This document shows positions 8,183 through 16,919 of a stretch of DNA of 64,000 bases, piece after piece (the first letter of the stretch is position 1; each line of letters opens with the position of its first letter). The translations under genes were made by a program, and so were the position numbers. The notes below the pieces were generated by a model. It saw only the letters and a list, made by a program, of their open reading frames with translations. It made no database searches and was not told the DNA's origin. This stretch comes from Duganella qianjiadongensis (GTDB lineage Bacteria; Pseudomonadota; Gammaproteobacteria; Burkholderiales; Burkholderiaceae_D), in NCBI RefSeq assembly GCF_009857915.1, contig NZ_WWCM01000009.1, positions 1 through 64,000 on the forward strand, read 5' to 3'.

Positions 8183-9319
8183 ATGTGCCAGCCTGCCCAC
8201 CGCCCAGTCCGCGCCAGACCATGGCTGGCAAGGTGGCGGCTGGGGCTGTTACTGCTGGGGCTGGCTGGATGCGCCCAGTTGCAGTACTACGTGCAGGCGG
8301 CGCAGGGCCAGTATGCGCTGTGGTCCGACGCCCGCCCCATCGAGGACTGGCTTGGTGATCCCGCCACTGATCCCAAACTCAAGGCAAGGCTGGAAAAAGC
8401 CCTGCTGATACGCCGCTTCGCCGTGCAGGAACTGGGCTTGCCGGACAATGCCAGTTACCGTAATTACGCCGCACTGAGCCGCCCGTTTGTATTGTGGAAT
8501 GTGGTGGCCACCCCCGAGTTTTCGCTGCAACCCTTGCGCTGGTGTTTTCCCATTGCCGGCTGCGTCAGCTATCGCGGCTATTACAGCAAGGACGATGCTC
8601 AGGCGTTTGCGGCCACCTTGCGTCAGGAAGGCAACGATGTGCAGGTAGGCGGCGTGCCCGCTTATTCCACGCTGGGCTGGTTCAGCGATCCGCTGCTATC
8701 GACCTTCATCCATTATTCCGATGCCGAACTGGCGCGCATGATTTTTCATGAACTGGCACATCAGGTGGCCTACGTGCCCGGTGACAGCACGTTTAACGAA
8801 AGCTTTGCCACGGCGGTGGAGGAGGCCGGGCTGGAACGCTGGCTGGAACTGTATGGCAATGAGGCGATGCGCGCCGCCTACGTCCAGTACAATGCGCGCC
8901 GGCAGGAATTTCTTGCCTTGCTGCTAATGCACCGCAACATGCTGGAACAGCTGTATGGGGAAAAGAGCAGTGCGCACCACAAACGGGTCCGCAAGGCGCG
9001 TATCTTTGCGCACCTGCAAAATGAATACCAGCAGCTGAAAATCAGCTGGGGCGGCTATGCCGGTTATGACCGCTGGTTTGCCCAGCCGCTCAGTAATGCC
9101 CACCTGAGTGCGGTGGGAACTTACCACGAACTGTTGCCTGCATTCCGCAATCTATTAAAGCAAGAACGAACGTTCGTTCGATTTTATGTTGCAGTGCAAA
9201 ATCTAGCTGCGCTGGATTTGCCCCAGCGCCAGCAACGCTTGCAGCAACTGAGTCCACCTGTAATGCTGCATGCCGACATCGCGCCGCAATCGGTTTCAGG
9301 GACGGAACAGTCAAAATGA
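8183..9319 (+). CDS. lipoprotein aminopeptidase (DUF2265-type zinc metallopeptidase)
   Basis: A 378-residue predicted lipoprotein. The N terminus has an arginine-rich start, a hydrophobic stretch and the lipobox LAGC. A gluzincin-like zinc motif HELAHQ is followed about 15 residues later by NESFA, giving His, His and Glu ligands. This matches the putative aminopeptidase family known as DUF2265. An AAGGTGAAG ribosome site precedes the ATG. It starts 9 bases after the molybdopterin oxidoreductase and is probably in its operon. The 3' coding part contains a perfect 16-base palindrome described separately. Confidence 0.87.
   Translation: MCQPAHRPVRARPWLARWRLGLLLLGLAGCAQLQYYVQAAQGQYALWSDARPIEDWLGDPATDPKLKARLEKALLIRRFAVQELGLPDNASYRNYAALSRPFVLWNVVATPEFSLQPLRWCFPIAGCVSYRGYYSKDDAQAFAATLRQEGNDVQVGGVPAYSTLGWFSDPLLSTFIHYSDAELARMIFHELAHQVAYVPGDSTFNESFATAVEEAGLERWLELYGNEAMRAAYVQYNARRQEFLALLLMHRNMLEQLYGEKSSAHHKRVRKARIFAHLQNEYQQLKISWGGYAGYDRWFAQPLSNAHLSAVGTYHELLPAFRNLLKQERTFVRFYVAVQNLAALDLPQRQQRLQQLSPPVMLHADIAPQSVSGTEQSK
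9164..9179. promoter_or_regulatory. TetR-operator-like palindrome inside the aminopeptidase gene
   Basis: GAACGAACGTTCGTTC is a perfect 16-base palindrome built of two GAACG/CGTTC half-sites, the form common for TetR-family operators. It lies within coding sequence, about 330 bases upstream of the first fadD start. No TetR gene is in the window, so any regulator acts from elsewhere. Confidence 0.4.
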
Positions 9320-9335
9320 TGCTGCGACGCAGCAT
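9319..9335. repeat. 17-base palindrome after the aminopeptidase stop
   Basis: ATGCTGCG-A-CGCAGCAT is a perfect inverted repeat with a single central base, beginning on the last base of the stop codon. The arms are too close for a normal RNA terminator and no T run follows. It may be an operator for the fadD pair. Confidence 0.4.
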
Positions 9336-9508
9336 AAAATACCGGTTAGAAGGGGTGTTCAAATATGGTTAAATGCGCTTGCGTCTGAGCTTGCTGCCCG
9401 ATAGCATCGACATAAGTAGGCTGCGGAAGTGCGCATAGACGACACACCGGCCTGTCCTGGCCCTGTGCGCCGGACCCCTTATAACGATCACGAGACACGA
9501 GGCACAGC

Positions 9509-11200
9509 ATGGAAAAGATCTGGTTGAAGTCCTACCCGCCCGGCATGCCAACGGAGATAGACACGAGTCAATACCGTTCGCTGGTGCAGCTGATGGAAGA
9601 GTCCTTCCACAAATACGCTGACCGCAAGGCCTATGTCTGCATGGACAAATACCTGAGCTATGCCGAAGTGGATCTGTATTCCAAGCGTCTGGGCGCTTGG
9701 CTGCAGAGCCGTGGTCTGAAAAAAGGCGCGCGCGTGGCCATCATGATGCCCAATGTGCTGCAATATCCGATCGCCATTGCGGCCATCCTGCGCGCCGGTT
9801 ATACCGTGGTCAACGTCAACCCGCTGTACACGCCGCGTGAACTCGAACACCAGCTCAACGATTCCGGCAGCGAAGCCATCATCGTGCTGGAGAACTTTGC
9901 CACCACGCTGGAACAGGTGCTGACGCGCACACCCGTCAAACACATCATCGTGGCCAATATGGGCGAGATGCTGGGCGGTTTGAAAGGCATGCTGGTCAAT
10001 TTCGTGGTGCGCAACGTCAAGAAACTGGTGCCGCCCTATTCGCTGCCGAATGCCGTGCGCTTCAAAGATGCGCTGGCGCAGGGCGCCGGCATGAAGCTGA
10101 CGCCGGTGGCGCTGGAGGCCAGCGATCCGGCTTTCCTGCAGTACACCGGCGGCACGACGGGCGTTTCCAAGGGCGCTACGCTGACCCACACCAATGTGGT
10201 GGCCAATTTGCTGCAGACGGAAGCATGGTCGGTGCCGGCGCTGGGGGGCATGAAGGAACAGATTTCCATCGTCTGCGCGCTGCCGCTGTATCACATCTTC
10301 GCGCTGACGGCCTGTGCCATGTGGGGCACCCGCGTGGGCGCACTGAATATCCTGATTCCGAATCCGCGCGATATCGGCGGCTTCATCAAAGAACTGCACA
10401 AGTACAAATTCAATATGCTGCCCGCCGTGAATACGCTGTATAACGCGCTGGTTAACCATCCCGGCTTCGGCGCGCTGGACTTCTCCGGTCTGAAGATCTG
10501 TAACGCGGGCGGCATGGCGCTGCAGAAGACGGTCAATGACAAGTGGCTGAAAGTGACGGGCGTGCCGATTATCGAAGGTTATGGCCTGTCCGAGACGTCG
10601 CCGGTGGCCACCTGCAACCGTGCCGACAGTCCGGCCTTTACCGGCACCATAGGCCTGCCTGTGCCATCGACCGATATCGCCATTCTCGATGATGATGGCA
10701 AGGAAGTGCCGCTGGGCCAGTCCGGTGAAATCGCCATCCGTGGCCCACAGGTGATGGCCGGCTACTGGAATCGGCCGGATGAAACCGCCAAAGTCATGAC
10801 GCCGGACGGCTACTTCAAATCGGGTGATGTGGGCGTGATGGACGAGAACGGCTACGTGCGCATCGTCGACCGCAAGAAAGACATGATCCTGGTGTCCGGC
10901 TTCAACGTGTATCCGAACGAACTGGAAGCCGTGATTGCGGCCCACCCCGGCGTGCTCGAATGCGCCTGCATCGGCGTGCCGGACGAACACTCGGGCGAGG
11001 CCGTGAAAGTGTTCGTGGTGCGGCGCGACCCGAATCTGACGCAGGAAGCGCTGATGGCCTACTGCAAAGAACAATTTACCGGCTATAAAAAGCCGAAATA
11101 TATCGAGTTCCGCGAGGAGCTACCCAAAACCAATGTCGGGAAAATCCTGCGGCGCATGCTGCGCGATGAAGCGCCCGGCCAGAACCAGAAAGCTGCATAA
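9509..11200 (+). CDS. fadD: long-chain fatty-acid-CoA ligase, first copy
   Basis: ATP-dependent acyl-CoA synthetase of 563 residues that activates fatty acids for beta-oxidation. It has the P-loop motif YTGGTTGVSKGA, the adenylate motif GYGLSETSPV, and the C-terminal hinge and lysine motifs DRKKDMILVSGFNVYPNE and ELPKTNVGKILRR. The first residues, MEKIWLKSYP, are the usual N terminus of proteobacterial FadD. Only a weak GAGG ribosome site is present. It is followed after 3 bases by a second, clearly paralogous ligase. Two palindromes lie upstream (9164, 9319). Confidence 0.93.
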   Translation: MEKIWLKSYPPGMPTEIDTSQYRSLVQLMEESFHKYADRKAYVCMDKYLSYAEVDLYSKRLGAWLQSRGLKKGARVAIMMPNVLQYPIAIAAILRAGYTVVNVNPLYTPRELEHQLNDSGSEAIIVLENFATTLEQVLTRTPVKHIIVANMGEMLGGLKGMLVNFVVRNVKKLVPPYSLPNAVRFKDALAQGAGMKLTPVALEASDPAFLQYTGGTTGVSKGATLTHTNVVANLLQTEAWSVPALGGMKEQISIVCALPLYHIFALTACAMWGTRVGALNILIPNPRDIGGFIKELHKYKFNMLPAVNTLYNALVNHPGFGALDFSGLKICNAGGMALQKTVNDKWLKVTGVPIIEGYGLSETSPVATCNRADSPAFTGTIGLPVPSTDIAILDDDGKEVPLGQSGEIAIRGPQVMAGYWNRPDETAKVMTPDGYFKSGDVGVMDENGYVRIVDRKKDMILVSGFNVYPNELEAVIAAHPGVLECACIGVPDEHSGEAVKVFVVRRDPNLTQEALMAYCKEQFTGYKKPKYIEFREELPKTNVGKILRRMLRDEAPGQNQKAA

Positions 11201-11203
11201 CAA

Positions 11204-12874
11204 ATGGAAAAGATTTGGCTTAAATCCTACCCTGAAGGCGTTCCTGCCGAGATCGACGTTAACCAGTACCGCTCGGTGACCCATTTGCTGGAAGAAGCTT
11301 TCAGCAAGTACGCCGACCGCAATGCGTATGTGTGCATGGACAAATTCCTCACCTATCGCGAACTGGATAAGCTGTCGCAGCAGATGGGCGCCTGGCTGCA
11401 AAGCAAGGGCCTGCATGCAGGCGCGCGCGTGGCCATCATGCTGCCGAACGTGCTGCAGTATCCGGTAGCGATGGCGGCCATACTGCGTGCCGGCTATGCG
11501 GTGGTGAATGTCAATCCACTGTACACCCCGCGCGAACTGCAGCACCAGCTGGTGGATTCCGGTGCGGAAGCCATCATCGTGCTGGAAAACTTTGCGACCA
11601 CGGTGGAGCAGGTGGTGGCGCACACCAAGGTCAAGCATGTGATCGTGGCGACCATGGGCGATATGCTGGGCACTTTCAAAGGCGCGCTGGTAAATCTGGT
11701 AGTGCGCAAAGTGAAGAAAATGGTCCCGGCATATTCGCTGCCGCAGGCCGTGTCGTTCAAGCGCGTGCTGGCCGAAGGCGCGCGCCTGAAGCTGGAAGCG
11801 GTCAAGCAGGGCCACGACGACATCGCCTTCCTGCAGTACACGGGCGGTACCACGGGCGTATCCAAAGGCGCCGTGCTGCTGCACCGTAACATCATCGCCA
11901 ACGTGTTGCAGAACGAAGCATGGCTGCAGTTCAAGCAGCAGAGCGAGCAGCTGGTGTTTGTCTGCGCGCTGCCGCTGTACCACATCTACTCGCTGACGGT
12001 GAGCGCCTTCATGGGCACGCGCATGGGCGGCCTGAATCTGCTGATTCCGAATCCGCGCGATATCCCCGGTTTCGTCAAAGAGCTGGCCAAGTACCGCGTG
12101 GCCGTGTTCCCTGCCGTGAATACGCTGTACAACGCGCTGCTGAATAATGCCGAATTCGCCAAGCTGGACTTCTCCTCCTACTCGGTCTGCAACGGCGGCG
12201 GCATGGCGGTGCAGCAGGCAGTGGCCGACCGCTGGCTCAAACTCACGGGCACGCCGATTATCGAAGGCTATGGCATGTCCGAAACCTCGCCGGTGGCTAC
12301 CGCCAACCGCGTCGATATCAAGGAATTCACCGGCACCATCGGCCTGCCGATTCCATCGACCGATGTCTGCATCCTCGACGACGACGGCAATGAACTGCCG
12401 CTGGGTCAGGCAGGCGAGATCGCTATCCGTGGTCCGCAGGTGATGGCCGGCTACTGGAACCGTGCCGACGAAACGGCCAAGTCGATGACGGCCGATGGCT
12501 TCTTCAAGACGGGCGACGTAGGCGTGATGGACGAACGCGGTTTCACCCGCATCGTCGACCGCAAGAAGGACATGATCATCGTATCCGGCTTCAACGTCTA
12601 TCCGAACGAAGTGGAAGGCGTGATTGCTTCCCATCCGGGCGTGCTGGAAGTGGCCTGTATCGGCGTGCCGGACAAGCACTCGGGCGAAGCCGTGAAGCTG
12701 TTCGTGGTACGCAAGGATCCGGCCCTGACGGCGGAGCAGCTGCTGGACTTCTGCAAGCATGAGCTGACGGCCTACAAAAAGCCCAAGTACATCGAATTCC
12801 GCGACGAGCTGCCCAAGACCAACGTGGGCAAAATCCTGCGGCGCCAGCTGCGTGACGAAAAAGCCGCTGCTTAA
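11204..12874 (+). CDS. fadD: long-chain fatty-acid-CoA ligase, second copy
   Basis: A 556-residue paralogue of the preceding ligase, colinear over its whole length with the same N terminus and all AMP-binding motifs (YTGGTTGVSKGA, GYGMSETSPV, DRKKDMIIVSGFNVYPNE). The two are diverged enough for distinct chain-length preference; differences cluster in the region corresponding to residues 180-300. The arrangement resembles the fadD1-fadD2 pair of pseudomonads. It is very likely co-transcribed with the first copy and is followed by a strong terminator. Confidence 0.93.
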   Translation: MEKIWLKSYPEGVPAEIDVNQYRSVTHLLEEAFSKYADRNAYVCMDKFLTYRELDKLSQQMGAWLQSKGLHAGARVAIMLPNVLQYPVAMAAILRAGYAVVNVNPLYTPRELQHQLVDSGAEAIIVLENFATTVEQVVAHTKVKHVIVATMGDMLGTFKGALVNLVVRKVKKMVPAYSLPQAVSFKRVLAEGARLKLEAVKQGHDDIAFLQYTGGTTGVSKGAVLLHRNIIANVLQNEAWLQFKQQSEQLVFVCALPLYHIYSLTVSAFMGTRMGGLNLLIPNPRDIPGFVKELAKYRVAVFPAVNTLYNALLNNAEFAKLDFSSYSVCNGGGMAVQQAVADRWLKLTGTPIIEGYGMSETSPVATANRVDIKEFTGTIGLPIPSTDVCILDDDGNELPLGQAGEIAIRGPQVMAGYWNRADETAKSMTADGFFKTGDVGVMDERGFTRIVDRKKDMIIVSGFNVYPNEVEGVIASHPGVLEVACIGVPDKHSGEAVKLFVVRKDPALTAEQLLDFCKHELTAYKKPKYIEFRDELPKTNVGKILRRQLRDEKAAA

Positions 12875-12890
12875 GCTGCCGCGCTGCCCT

Positions 12891-12923
12891 AAAAATCGCC
12901 TGCTTCGTCAGGCGATTTTTTTT
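12891..12923. terminator. terminator of the fadD pair
   Basis: TCGCCTG and CAGGCGA form the stem with a CTTCGT loop, flanked by five A residues and eight T residues. It lies between the convergent fadD and phoD genes and should work in both directions. Confidence 0.9.
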
Positions 12924-12932
12924 ACCCATTGC

Positions 12933-14504
12933 TTAGGTGCGGATCAGGCCGTGACGGCCATTCTGGACGAGGAAGCTGGCGCAGGTGCGGATGGCGCTGT
13001 CGGCCTGATGGACGTCGTCCAGTGCAAGGAACAGCGTGCTGCACTCGCTCGGGGTGAGGTGCAGCAGCATGAAGCCGCGCTTGTCGCTGCGGCCGTAGCG
13101 CAGGCTGTGGTTCATGCTGACGTACTGCTCGGTGCGGGCTTGCGGACGCGAGGAGGATGTCACCGAGGTGCCGACGAATTCGGTGGCGATCACGGGATTG
13201 GCGGGCGAGCGTGGCCGCGTGGGCAGGCGGTTGAGTTCCGCCGCAAAGAAGCTGTGCACGTCGCCGCCGAGGATGAGCGGATTGCTGGCGCGGCTGTTGT
13301 GCAGGGCGTCGAACAGGCGCTGGCGCGCCGCCGGATAACCATCCCAGCCATCGGTCCAGTAGCGGCCATCGTCGTCGTGCAGCAGCGGCACCTGACTGTT
13401 GGGCGCCATCAGCGTTTGCTGGGCGAGGATGTTCCAGCGTGCGTCGGAGCTGGCCAGCCCCTGTTCCAGCCAGCGCTGCTGCTCCGGCCCCAGCATGCTG
13501 CGCGCCGGATCGTTGAGGGCCTTGCAGGCCCGTTCCAGCACGGAGCTGGAACCGCCACGGCCAGCCGGTGTGCAAGGCTGGTAGGCGCGATACTGGCGAT
13601 CGTCGAGCACGTGGAAGCGCGCCAGCAGGCCCCAGTCATAGCGCTGGTACATGCGCAGGTTGGCAAAGTCTGCCGGTGGCAATCGCAGCGGCATGTGCTC
13701 GTAAAAGGCCTGATAGGCGGCGGCACGGCGTGCCATGAAGTCGGGCGCGAGGCGCTCGTCGCGGTCGTTGGCGTAGTCGTTGGCGACTTCGTGGTCATCC
13801 CATGTGACGATCCAGGGCGCGGCCAGATGGGCGGCCTGCAGGTCGGCGTCGCTTTTGTACTGGGCGTAGCGGGCACGGTACTCGGCCAGCGTAAAACTCT
13901 CGTTGCTGCGCACGGCGCTGGCCGGATGCTGGCGCTGGTAAGGTCCCCACTCGTAGATGTAATCGCCGAGAAAGGCCACCAGATCGGGCGCAGCGGCGGC
14001 GATATGGCGGTGCGCCGCATAGCTGCCGAATTCCCAGTGTTGGCAGGAAGCTACGGCCAGCTTGAGTTGGGCGGGCATGCTGCCAGCCGCCGGTGCCGTG
14101 CGGGTGCGTCCCACCGGGCTGACGGCATCGCCCAGCATAAAGCGGTACCAGTACCAGCGCTCCGGTGCCAGCCCCGTGACATCGACGTGGACACTGTGTG
14201 CCAGCGCCGGTGCGGCGCTGGCCGTGCCTTCGGCCACGATGCGGCGGAACTGCTCGTCTTCGGCCATCTGCCAGCGCACCACATAGGCTAGCGGCGGCGT
14301 GGCGGCAGCGTTGAAGGGATCGTGCAGGATACGGGTCCAGATCACCACGGCATTCGGCAGCGGCGAACCGGAAGCCACGCCGAGACTGAAGGGGTAGTTG
14401 CTGGCGCTGGCAGGCATGGCACTTGCATTGCCTGTCAGGCAGCCCGCTGCCAGCGCGCCCAGACGGGCGCCGGTCAGCAGAAACTGGCGGCGCGGACTGT
14501 CCAT
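12933..14504 (-). CDS. phoD: PhoD-family alkaline phosphatase, Tat-exported
   Basis: Periplasmic phosphatase or phosphodiesterase of 523 residues. The start is ATG 14504: it begins with a twin-arginine signal (SPRRQFLLTGARLG, cleavage near GNASA). An upstream extension of the frame would overlap the thioesterase gene and is rejected. Metal-site motifs are LGDYIYEWGP, TWDDHEVANDYAND and ILGGDVHSFFAAELN. The family uses iron and calcium and releases phosphate from mono- and diesters. It lies downstream of the thioesterase gene by 28 bases, probably in the same transcript. Confidence 0.9.
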   Translation of the reverse strand: MDSPRRQFLLTGARLGALAAGCLTGNASAMPASASNYPFSLGVASGSPLPNAVVIWTRILHDPFNAAATPPLAYVVRWQMAEDEQFRRIVAEGTASAAPALAHSVHVDVTGLAPERWYWYRFMLGDAVSPVGRTRTAPAAGSMPAQLKLAVASCQHWEFGSYAAHRHIAAAAPDLVAFLGDYIYEWGPYQRQHPASAVRSNESFTLAEYRARYAQYKSDADLQAAHLAAPWIVTWDDHEVANDYANDRDERLAPDFMARRAAAYQAFYEHMPLRLPPADFANLRMYQRYDWGLLARFHVLDDRQYRAYQPCTPAGRGGSSSVLERACKALNDPARSMLGPEQQRWLEQGLASSDARWNILAQQTLMAPNSQVPLLHDDDGRYWTDGWDGYPAARQRLFDALHNSRASNPLILGGDVHSFFAAELNRLPTRPRSPANPVIATEFVGTSVTSSSRPQARTEQYVSMNHSLRYGRSDKRGFMLLHLTPSECSTLFLALDDVHQADSAIRTCASFLVQNGRHGLIRT

Positions 14505-14532
14505 GCTGGTGCAGGGCGGGGTGGAATGGCGC

Positions 14533-14982
14533 TTAAGGGTGCAGCAGGGTTTCGATAGGCGGCACTTTGCGCGGCTTGCGGTCCGAATCGGTGGCCACAT
14601 AGGTCAGGGTGGCTTCGGTCACCTTGACGGTGTCGGCCTGCAGGCGGTTGCGCTCGGCATACACCTCGACGTTGACGGTGATCGAGGTGTTCCCCACGCG
14701 GACGATGTCGGCGTAGAAGGACAGCAGATCGCCCACGAACACAGGATTTTTGAACACAAAGGAGTTCACCGAAATGGTAGCAACGCGGCCATTGGCGCGG
14801 CGGGTAGCTGGCAGCGAGCCGGCAATGTCGACCTGCGCCATGATCCAGCCGCCGAACACGTCGCCGTAGACGTTGGCATCGGAGGGCGCGGGCATCATGC
14901 GCAGTTCCGGCATCTTACCGGCGGGCAGACCGCGGTTGATGGTTTGAACGGCAACGGCTGGGGTATTTTCTGGGGTGGTCAT
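14533..14982 (-). CDS. acyl-CoA thioesterase, YciA-like hotdog protein
   Basis: Cytoplasmic 149-residue hotdog-fold thioesterase. The conserved segment NVYGDVFGGWIMAQVDIAG holds the catalytic aspartate and the helix characteristic of YciA/BFIT enzymes. The start at 14982 is preferred because AAGAG lies just upstream and the added N-terminal 21 residues of the longer frame are not conserved-looking. It hydrolyses acyl-CoA to free acid and CoA. The gene is divergent from the ABC exporter and precedes phoD. Confidence 0.88.
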   Translation of the reverse strand: MTTPENTPAVAVQTINRGLPAGKMPELRMMPAPSDANVYGDVFGGWIMAQVDIAGSLPATRRANGRVATISVNSFVFKNPVFVGDLLSFYADIVRVGNTSITVNVEVYAERNRLQADTVKVTEATLTYVATDSDRKPRKVPPIETLLHP

Positions 14983-15043
14983 CGCAAAATCTCTTGAAGG
15001 GCTACAATTAACGGGATTGAACCATAAAACGCCGACCTTCGCC

Positions 15044-16909
15044 ATGCGCCGCTATTCTAATTCCTCGCCCGCTCCTTCGTCCGCTAGCCCGACTGCCGCT
15101 ACCCGTAGCGATATGGCTACCATCAAGACTCTGCTGCCCTATCTGTGGGTGTACAAATGGCGTGTGCTGCTGGCGCTGGGCTGCCTGGTGGGCGCCAAGC
15201 TGGCCAATGTGGGCGTGCCGGTGGTGATGAAGAGCCTGATCGACCAGATGAGCGTATCGCCCAGCCATCCGCAGGCGCTGCTGGTGCTGCCGCTGGGCGC
15301 ACTGGTGGCATATGGCGTGCTGCGCGTCTCTACCACCCTGTTCACCGAGCTGCGCGAGTTCCTGTTTGCTCGCGTCACCCAGCGTGCTGTGCGCACCATT
15401 GCGCTCAAGGTGTTCCGCCATCTGCATGCGCTGTCGCTGCGTTTCCACCTGAACCGCCAGACGGGCGGCATGACGCGCGATATCGAACGCGGCACGCGCG
15501 CTGTGGGCTCGCTGATTTCCTACACGCTGTTTAACATACTGCCCACGCTGGTGGAGATAGCGCTGGTGCTGGGCTATCTGGTCACGCACTACGATATCTG
15601 GTTCACCCTGATTACCGTGGTCGCGCTGGTCACATATATATCGTTTACTATCTTTATTACCGACTGGCGCACCCACTTCCGTCGCGCCATGAACGATCTC
15701 GATTCCAAGGCCAATACCAAGGCCATCGATTCGCTGCTCAATTACGAAACGGTCAAGTATTTCGGCAACGAGGACTATGAAGCGAAGCGCTACGATGAAG
15801 GGCTGCAGCGTTACGAATCGGCGGCAGTGAAATCGCAGACCTCGCTGTCGCTGCTGAATACAGGCCAGTCGCTGATTATCGCCACGGCGGTGACGCTGAT
15901 CCTGTGGCGCGCCACGCAAGGCGTCATCGACGGCAAGATGACGCTCGGTGATCTGGTGCTGGTGAATGCCTTCATGATCCAGCTGTATATACCGCTTAAT
16001 TTCCTCGGCGTGATCTACCGCGAAATCAAGCAGAGTCTGGCCGATATGGAGAAGCTGTTCTCGCTGCTGGAGCAGAACCGCGAAGTGGCCGATGCAGCCG
16101 ATGCGCAGGCCTTGCAGACCCATGGTGCCGAAGTGCGCTTCAATCATGTGGAATTCAGCTACGATCCGAAACGCCAGATCCTGTTCGGGGTGGATTTCAC
16201 TATCGCTGCCGGCACCACCACCGCCGTGGTCGGACATAGCGGCTCGGGCAAGTCCACGCTGTCGCGCCTGCTGTTCCGCTTCTATGAAGTCAATCAGGGC
16301 AGCATCACCATCGACGGACAGGATCTGCGTGCCATCACGCAGGACTCGCTGCGTCACGCTATCGGCATCGTGCCGCAGGATACGGTGCTGTTCAACGACA
16401 CCATCGAATACAACATCGCTTACGGTAAGCCCGGGGCCACGCGCGAGCAGATCGTGGCCGCAGCGCGGGCCGCTTCCATCCACGATTTCGTCGAGAGCCT
16501 GCCCGACGGTTACGCCACCATGGTGGGCGAGCGCGGCCTCAAGCTGTCCGGCGGGGAGAAGCAGCGCGTGGCGATTGCCCGCACTTTGCTGAAAAATCCT
16601 GCTATCCTGATTTTCGATGAAGCCACCTCGGCGCTGGACTCCAAGGCCGAACAGGCAATCCAGCAGCAGCTGAAGGACATCGCCCGCAACCGCACCACCA
16701 TGGTGATTGCGCACCGTCTGTCCACGGTGGCCGACGCCGAGCAGATACTGGTACTAGACCACGGACGCATCGTCGAACGCGGCACCCATCAGAGCCTGCT
16801 CGCCGCCAACGGCCTGTATGCGCAGATGTGGCAGCGCCAGCAGGCGTCAGCCGAAGAAAGCCCCGCCTCGCCTGTCAGCGACGTGGAACAAGCAGTCTCA
16901 CTAAAATAA
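15044..16909 (+). CDS. Atm1-type ABC exporter (fused permease-ATPase)
   Basis: Half-transporter of about 621 residues. A six-helix membrane domain (residues ~30-330, with the FHLNRQTGGMTRDIERGT coupling segment typical of the Atm1/HMT1 group) is followed by an ATPase with Walker A VGHSGSGKST, signature LSGGEKQRVAIAR and Walker B ILIFDEATSALD. Atm1-type exporters move glutathione-linked sulfur or metal conjugates. I chose ATG 15044; ATG 15113 is an alternative, and neither has a good ribosome site. A TACAAT box at 15003-15008 could be the -10 element. Confidence 0.88.
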   Translation: MRRYSNSSPAPSSASPTAATRSDMATIKTLLPYLWVYKWRVLLALGCLVGAKLANVGVPVVMKSLIDQMSVSPSHPQALLVLPLGALVAYGVLRVSTTLFTELREFLFARVTQRAVRTIALKVFRHLHALSLRFHLNRQTGGMTRDIERGTRAVGSLISYTLFNILPTLVEIALVLGYLVTHYDIWFTLITVVALVTYISFTIFITDWRTHFRRAMNDLDSKANTKAIDSLLNYETVKYFGNEDYEAKRYDEGLQRYESAAVKSQTSLSLLNTGQSLIIATAVTLILWRATQGVIDGKMTLGDLVLVNAFMIQLYIPLNFLGVIYREIKQSLADMEKLFSLLEQNREVADAADAQALQTHGAEVRFNHVEFSYDPKRQILFGVDFTIAAGTTTAVVGHSGSGKSTLSRLLFRFYEVNQGSITIDGQDLRAITQDSLRHAIGIVPQDTVLFNDTIEYNIAYGKPGATREQIVAAARAASIHDFVESLPDGYATMVGERGLKLSGGEKQRVAIARTLLKNPAILIFDEATSALDSKAEQAIQQQLKDIARNRTTMVIAHRLSTVADAEQILVLDHGRIVERGTHQSLLAANGLYAQMWQRQQASAEESPASPVSDVEQAVSLK

Positions 16910-16919
16910 GGATGCCAAG

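Noticed and set aside
5951..8200. A 749-codon minus-strand frame opposite the molybdopterin oxidoreductase
   Set aside because: The plus-strand product has all family motifs; the antisense product does not resemble any protein.
14505..14600. N-terminal extension of the PhoD frame
   Set aside because: It overlaps the thioesterase coding sequence and would place 32 residues before a perfect Tat signal peptide.
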